From the NCBI GenBank assembly GCA_037954665.1, contig JBBMOL010000058.1, forward strand, positions 868,001-932,000: 64,000 nucleotides of DNA. The letters are read 5' to 3'. Origin of the DNA: Laguncularia racemosa (taxonomy: Eukaryota; Streptophyta; Magnoliopsida; Myrtales; Combretaceae). The position numbers and the translations under genes are program-made. The notes beneath the pieces were generated by a model. It made no database searches. It had not been told where the DNA came from and was given only the letters and a program-made list of their open reading frames with translations. This document shows, one piece after another, positions 58,732-64,000 of this stretch (its first letter is position 1; each line of letters begins with the position of its first letter).

Positions 58732-60608
58732 ATAAGGAATTTCTCCATTTAATTCCTCCCGGATTTTACTCTTAACTTGTTCACCTATTAATTTTGGTAA
58801 ACCGGCTAAGAATTTTTCTTTCCAGAAAATTTGATTACAATCATCACGTAGTAAGACCCTTTGAAGGAAAATATTCTTATATTGATGGAATTCTCCTAAA
58901 GACTTACATTTCATATTGGATAGAAGATCTAAGTTTTTATCTCAATATGAGATGGATCTCCTATAAAATGCTGGCTAATATAATACATTACAGTATTGAT
59001 AGCATCCTGAATTGGTTCATTATTTTCATTAAGGATTTTAATTCCATTTTCATCCTTTTTAATGGCGGTTAAAATGTTCATTCGTTGTTCTTCAGTGAGA
59101 TAATTGTCCCACCATCCTTTTAATTGGCCAGTAAAACCAACAATTAAAAATATAGCGATCTGATAATCAGATATGCCCTGAATACTTTTGTTTGTATTTG
59201 AGAACATGATCATTTGATTAAGAACATTTAGAATCATTTGTTCTGAAGCTCCATTTATGTTCCATTCATAAGTGGTTCTTGCAAAATATTTGTTCTAGAA
59301 ATTATTTGGTTTTTCCTCAAACATAATATCAGGAGGAGATGCTCTCTGATAATATAATTTTTGAGGTTCTTTCCAAGTAATTTTATTAACTTCCTCACCA
59401 TCTGAATCATTAAGACTTAAGTCTTTTAATGAAACATCTGGATTGGAATCAGAATCATTATTAGATTCATTAAGGACATTAATCTTTTCTAATGGAGTAT
59501 CTTGAATGACTAAATCCCTAAATTTAAGAGTATCTAGCCTAAAAAATTCCATCAGTTCCATTTTCATTTTATCCTTCATTAATCTTTTTTTCTCATTTAA
59601 GGCTTGAAGAAAATCATTATTAGGACTGTTAAACATTTCAAATGGCTTGAAAAGTGGTTTGTTATTAACCAACTTTTCAATCCTAATATTGTCATTGACC
59701 TTATTACTAACTACATCTTTCATTATGTCCAACTGTTGGCCTATTGCATGAAGATGTTTGTTTATGTAATTATTCTGGTTAATAATTTTCTTAATACCTG
59801 ACCTTTCAGCTTCTATAGCATTTTTAAAGGGTACAAGTTTAATTTCAGTAGCCTTATGTGAATACTAGATATTGCTAAGTGGTGGATGATTTGATTCTAC
59901 AATCTAACCATCACTTAGTCTCCATTAGATATACTTGTTAATGACATTGATTTGTCTAGGCTTCAAATAATATTTTTTGAGCCAATAAAAAAATAAGATT
60001 TGAGTTTCTAATTCTTCCATAAAATTATAATAATCCTCCTTAATTTGTACTTTAAATTTATCAAAAATTTTAAAGTATCATTCTCTAATCATTTTGTTTT
60101 TAGGAGAATTAAAGTCATTATTTAGAAATACTCTATCAGATTCAAAAGGTTTTTCTATGACATTTAGTTCGAGATCTCCTGCTTTTGAAGCAGAAGGTTC
60201 CTTATATTCTAAATCATTAAAGTTTTGATAAATCGGTTGAGTTATTCCTACTAGTTTATTAACTAAATCACTAATTGAAGCATTAACCTTTGTTTTCGGA
60301 CTATCAAGAATATTTTTGGGTTCATTAACTATTGGTCTAGGTAAATCTATAGATTTCCTAGAGGATGAAGTTAAGGACATTGACCTAATATCTAGATTTC
60401 TAGGATAATCAAAGGATTTCCTAGAGAATTGAAGTGTTACCTTACCATCTGGATGTTGCATTACATTAGATGGTTCGGCATTACATATTGTTTTTCTAGA
60501 AGCAGGGTTTTCTACTTCCTAGTGGTCAAGTAGGTTTACCTGATTCCATTTTATTATTTTTGGGATATTTACATTTAACTTAGTTAAGTCAATTTGGATT
60601 AAAAGCGT

Positions 60609-61263
60609 TTAACCCCTTTTGTCAATTTTGTACGCTTTAGATCCAAAAGCAGTTTTCATTAATTTGAAATAAATTCTATAGATGACTTCAATAGGCAGTG
60701 CACCTTCAATCATTTTATAGTTATGAGTTTTGATATGAAGGATCAAAGAGCTCATGATGGTCCTATCTCTAAGACCTATGGTTACATTTGGGTGGCATTC
60801 AAATTGGATTGGACCATTACTAAGACTAGTCTCTATTGAAGCATGAATTGATCTTTCATACTCCAGTTCCCTAGCATCTCTAAGAACCATTAAAATTGAA
60901 GTATCTAATCTTAGTTTAGTAAGAGGTTTAGCTCCTACTTGGACTAGACCTATGTGCACATAATTTTATTCTTGTCCATATTTTCGAATGGAATCATTAT
61001 TTAATAATTTTATTGTCATTAACCCGTCAGAGATGGGAATATCTTTCTCTTAAGTGGTTATGACATAATCATTTTTGCCAAAAAAAATTTCATTTAGCCA
61101 TTTGGTATATTTGGTCATAAGATAATTTTGGAATTTTCCAATCATCTATTGCTTTGTTAAAGTCTTTCACATAAATTTCATCCCTGTTGTTTGCTAATAG
61201 GTCTTCCAAACCCTCATTAGAAGCAAAGCTAGAAGAGGACATAGTTCTTTTGAATAAATCCAT
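60609..61263 (-). pseudogene. Pararetroviral movement protein, broken
   Basis: The minus strand has an ATG at 61263 beginning the first viral reading frame. A stop and a frameshift occur before the main surviving stretch 60959-60609, which contains the movement-protein core of the 30K superfamily (GLVQVGAKPLTKLRLDTSI, then IGLRDRTIMSSLI and the C-terminal RIYFKLMKTAFGSKAY). In intact relatives this protein helps virus pass through plasmodesmata. Here the 5' third is out of frame with the rest. Confidence 0.85.
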
Positions 61264-61541
61264 TGTTTAAATTAGAACACTACACTATTCCATTTTTTTT
61301 TATAAATTTACTTGCAGAACTACTAAAAGACTTAGTATTAAGGTTTTGCCTCATTGGCTCTTTTTGCTACCCTTTAATCCAGTGGGATTTATGCTAAGCC
61401 CTTGCACTTATCTTAATGGCCTAGTCTTCCACTTAGGGTCGTTCCAAGCAAATAAAATTTATAAAAATTAGTTTCCATTAAGGAATTGTGTTCATTAACT
61501 TAAACAACAAATATTCAAAGTAACTATATACTCCCCCCTTA

Positions 61542-61553
61542 GCTCTGATAATA
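61542..61553 (-). other. tRNA-Met primer-binding site of the pararetrovirus
   Basis: The minus strand reads TATTATCAGAGC, ten of twelve bases matching TGGTATCAGAGC, the site complementary to plant initiator tRNA-Met that Caulimoviridae use to prime reverse transcription. It lies about 280 bases before the first reading frame, as expected, and marks the start of the viral map. Confidence 0.7.
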
Positions 61554-61560
61554 TATAATT

Positions 61561-62204
61561 TTAGAAAATTTTATTTAAGAAATGCATCTTTTTATACAAT
61601 GTAATTTTTAGAATAATTATAATTTTTACATAATTTAATACAAAACAATATAACCCTCTATCTTGGACTTGTATATAGATCGAATCATGTATCCAAACTT
61701 AACGTGACTAATCAATGTCATGATGTAGGGTTGACAATCCTTATGCCCATATCTAAGTAGATTGTAACGGGTTATAAAACTTTGGACCATCTAACTTAAC
61801 ATTTTGTTTGATAAATTTAAAAATAGTAGAGATAGGTAGAAATGAGTGGAAAGGAAAAGAAGGGAAATGGATGAAAAGGCAACGGAAGGAAATGTAGTAC
61901 TTATTTTTTGTTTAGATTCTTAGGATGGAAATGAAATGAAATATATTTCTAATTTTATTTATTTAATTTTACTTTTAAGGATATTTTTATAGTTTCTCCT
62001 AAATTTTATTGATTTTTACCATTTTCTTTCTACTTTTAGAAAGATATTTAATGATTTTAAAAATGAAAATATTTCATTGCCTTCCCTCTATTTCTACCAT
62101 CTTTTACACCGGTTTTTAATAGCTAAACATTACATTCCCATTGGTTTTATTCTTTTCCTTTAGTTTTCCATAAATTTCATCTTGTTCCAAAAAAGGATAA
62201 GACT
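61561..62204. other. Intergenic DNA, no feature
   Basis: AT-rich sequence between the viral primer-binding site and the duplicated NPF upstream region. Nothing is recognised. Confidence 0.4.
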
Positions 62205-62365
62205 TAAGAGGAGACATAAAGCGTTGGCCGACCATACTCAATCATTTGAGCAAATCATTAGTTTATTGGAAAGGATTCAAGTTGTGTACACGAGATGGGA
62301 TGGTCTTCTCCCCGTCTCGTGTGATCTCGTTGGATAAGATTCAAGCCTCCTGCCAATCAAGCTGC
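62205..62365 (+). repeat. NPF upstream duplicate, distal block, copy 2
   Basis: Partner of 44585-44740. A short extra segment (CCCGTCTCGTGTGATCTC-like) is a local duplication not found in copy 1. Confidence 0.85.
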
Positions 62366-63189
62366 TATTTATTAAAAATGCAATTAACTTGAACCAATTG
62401 CAGAGACTTCGTTCAATTCATTCCTTTATAAATTATGACTATAATCTAGCAATTTTCCTGCACTCAATTTGCTACAACTCTTTTAATTCTTAATTTACCT
62501 AATGCGACTCATTTTTTTTTTCTTTTTTTCTTTAATAATTCAAATAATATATTTTCAAAATCATGTAAAAGATTAAAACGTTTTTACACTTTAATATCAC
62601 AGATCAAACCAAGATAAAACCCCATAAAATAAACATGAGCAATTTTAAAAGTACACAAGAATTACGGAGAAAATCAAAATGGAACCAAATTGTTCGACCA
62701 TACCACGTATGTATCATTTGGAAGTGCAATACGTACAGCTTTATACTAACAGCTCAACAAATGCTGTCGATGAACAACTAAATTCCTTTATATTAAAAAA
62801 CTTGGTGTGAAAGAAAACAGGTTAATATTCCTAATTTTTTTTTTTCATTACGTACCATTATTACGAGGATTGCATGACTAGCTCCTTCTTCTTCTTCTTC
62901 TTTTTTTCCCTCTTTCCACCATCAAGCTTGTTACAAAGCCTTTACCAGTGATAGAATATTATCACATAGGTGACCACATTAGCTAGAGGAAAATATTTTT
63001 CAATTTGAAAAATACCGTCCTATTTATAAAATTTAAAAAGAATCACCCTTAATGACACGAGATATAATCAAATTATTAATATATGATAAAATATGACCCT
63101 TAATATTAGATATGATACCGTATCATATATCAAATATTTCGCGGCAGGACTCTTACAAAGGCGTTTGCAAAAGATATTTCCTCATCTCA

Positions 63190-63758
63190 AGCAAGCCATG
63201 ATACTAAGACCAAACGATAGGTAGAGTACGTTCCCAATTTTTTCTTCCAACCAAAACAGTCGTTGCCCATTTTGATTAAATTCTAAAAAACAGACAAATG
63301 CAAACACTTGGAGCCATTCTATTGGTGCACGAGGAGGCAACACTACGGAATCACGATACAGTCCCTATAATAAGCTATAAGAAGTTTGGTCAAAGGTTAG
63401 TGTTGGGAATTGACTAATGACTATTGAGTGTCTCCAATAAAACGCTCACAACACACACACACAAGCAACTCAAAAACGAAAACGACCAAGATCAATGACT
63501 CAGCACCTTGCCATTTTGCATGGACGAAAGGGCCACTTTCAATTGCAAAAGCACAGCCTCTACGCTGAAACTACACGTGTTAGAGCATGAATAACATCGA
63601 AATAACTCCTCACTTACGGTTACAACTTACACATATAAATAGAGCCAGACCAAACCATTCAAGTCCTACACTAGCAACTTGAAGTTAAGATAAGTCACAA
63701 CAGTACAGACATTATTAACCTTCACTCTCTTCACTATATCTCCAACGCTCTCGCAACC
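63190..63758 (+). promoter_or_regulatory. Proximal promoter and 5' leader of NPF copy 2
   Basis: Partner of 46255-46815, conserved in order and spacing. The TATA box TATAAAT is at 63634-63640, 125 bases before the start codon. AATGACTCAGCAC, ATGGACGAAAG, CCACTTTCA and ACAGACATTATTA are shared with copy 1. Confidence 0.65.
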
Positions 63759-64000
63759 ATGGTATGTTCCTGTACTGTTTCAGTAATCCGCTTTTGTTTT
63801 CCGTTAGTAGATGTCGGGTCACCATTTTGGGTTTTTTTTCTTTTTTTCCTTAACTTCTTTCATGGAAACAACCGCAGGTTTTAGACACAAGCCATTGTGA
63901 AACAGGTGGTACAGACGATGGATCTATTGTGGATTTTCGAGGAAATCCTGTAGACAAAAGTAAGACTGGAGGATGGCTGGGTGCTGGTTTAATCTTAGGT
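63759..64000 (+). CDS. NPF6.4: Second NPF6.4-like transporter, first two exons, cut by the window edge
   Basis: Exon 1 is the ATG alone (63759-63761) followed by a GT donor. Exon 2 is 63878-63998, followed by the GT donor in the last two bases. The encoded start is MVLDTSHCETGGTDDGSIVD and continues to KTGGWLGAGLILG, clearly paralogous to copy 1 (same exon sizes, same phase) with substitutions such as Cys for Gly at position 8. The remainder, including the ExxER motif, lies to the right. No defect is seen in the part present, so it may be functional. Confidence 0.85.

Larger units (their letters stand above)
56343..60461 (-). pseudogene. Pararetroviral capsid region, interrupted by a solo LTR
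   Basis: The minus-strand stretches 60461-60078, 59732-59295 and 59237-58929 form the N-terminal part in one frame: a charged leader with two SRKS(F/I)D(Y/L)PR repeats, then an acidic Asp/Ser segment, then the capsid core with GFTGQLKGWWDNYLTEEQR. Then 58914-58732 continues it after a frameshift. The LTR at 56692-58726 cuts the gene, and reading resumes left of 56691 in the expected capsid sequence. The C-terminus (56573-56343) is Lys/Arg-rich and ends in a zinc-knuckle relic YYKCRKYGHTAR, where the usual first Cys is Tyr. Not functional. Confidence 0.85.
51950..61560 (-). mobile_element. Endogenous pararetrovirus, florendovirus-like (Caulimoviridae), decayed
   Basis: On the minus strand the order is primer-binding site, movement protein, capsid region with zinc knuckle, aspartic protease, reverse transcriptase, RNase H, then a second reading frame of unknown role and a promoter-like leader. 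This is the organisation of florendoviruses/petuviruses, plant pararetroviruses that integrate passively. Every module carries stops or frameshifts, so it is not a functional virus. Without the inserted LTR it spans about 7.6 kb, close to a full genome of that group. The left limit is approximate: viral text is clear to about 52500 and plausible to about 51950. No flanking duplication is expected, because these viruses lack integrase. Confidence 0.88.

Overview
This is nuclear DNA of a flowering plant, probably a (woody) eudicot; I cannot name the species. The evidence is AT-rich intergenic DNA, many short exons with GT-AG introns, plant LTR retrotransposons of three lineages, a plant pararetrovirus relic and two plant transporter families. 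There are three host protein-coding loci: one complete 20-exon PDR-type (ABCG) ABC transporter, one complete 5-exon NPF6.4/NRT1.3-like nitrate-family transporter, and the first two exons of a second tandem NPF6.4-like gene that runs off the right edge.

Layout. 1-6344: 3' half of a decayed Ty3/gypsy Tat-type retrotransposon on + (RT/RNase H end, archaeal-type RNase H, integrase, a tandem-repeat 3' untranslated region, polypurine tract, 2.1-kb 3' LTR). 6345-8073: CT-rich and AT-microsatellite DNA. 8074-10086: a probable solo LTR of another gypsy family, carrying hairpin-type CACGGTCG repeats. 10205 to about 11530: 3' end of a Ty1/copia element. 12052-12697: a broken partial duplicate of the PDR gene's first exon and upstream DNA. 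12852-20598: the PDR gene. 20599-46676: about 26 kb without a convincing gene, holding a third Tat-family LTR (30268-32183, minus), a ~513-bp tandem array (28326-29640) and microsatellites. 46816-50161: first NPF6.4-like gene. About 51950-61560: a decayed florendovirus-like endogenous pararetrovirus on the minus strand, with a solo Tat-family LTR (56692-58726) inside its capsid region. 62200-63758: duplicated NPF upstream DNA. 63759-64000: second NPF gene, ending exactly at its exon-2 splice donor.

How it fits together. The two NPF genes and their upstream regions are a tandem duplication, and the viral insertion lies between them. The three Tat-family LTRs come from one family. Aligning them shows conserved substructure: tRNA-like Pol III A and B boxes in the upstream part, a TATA box, and two stacked hairpins near the 3' end, one with a compensatory base-pair change. 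The PDR gene is open throughout only if intron 8 is a GC-AG intron. Its first ATP-binding domain has glycine where the Walker B glutamate is expected. All exon joins and motif positions were worked out by eye; no alignment or database search was run.
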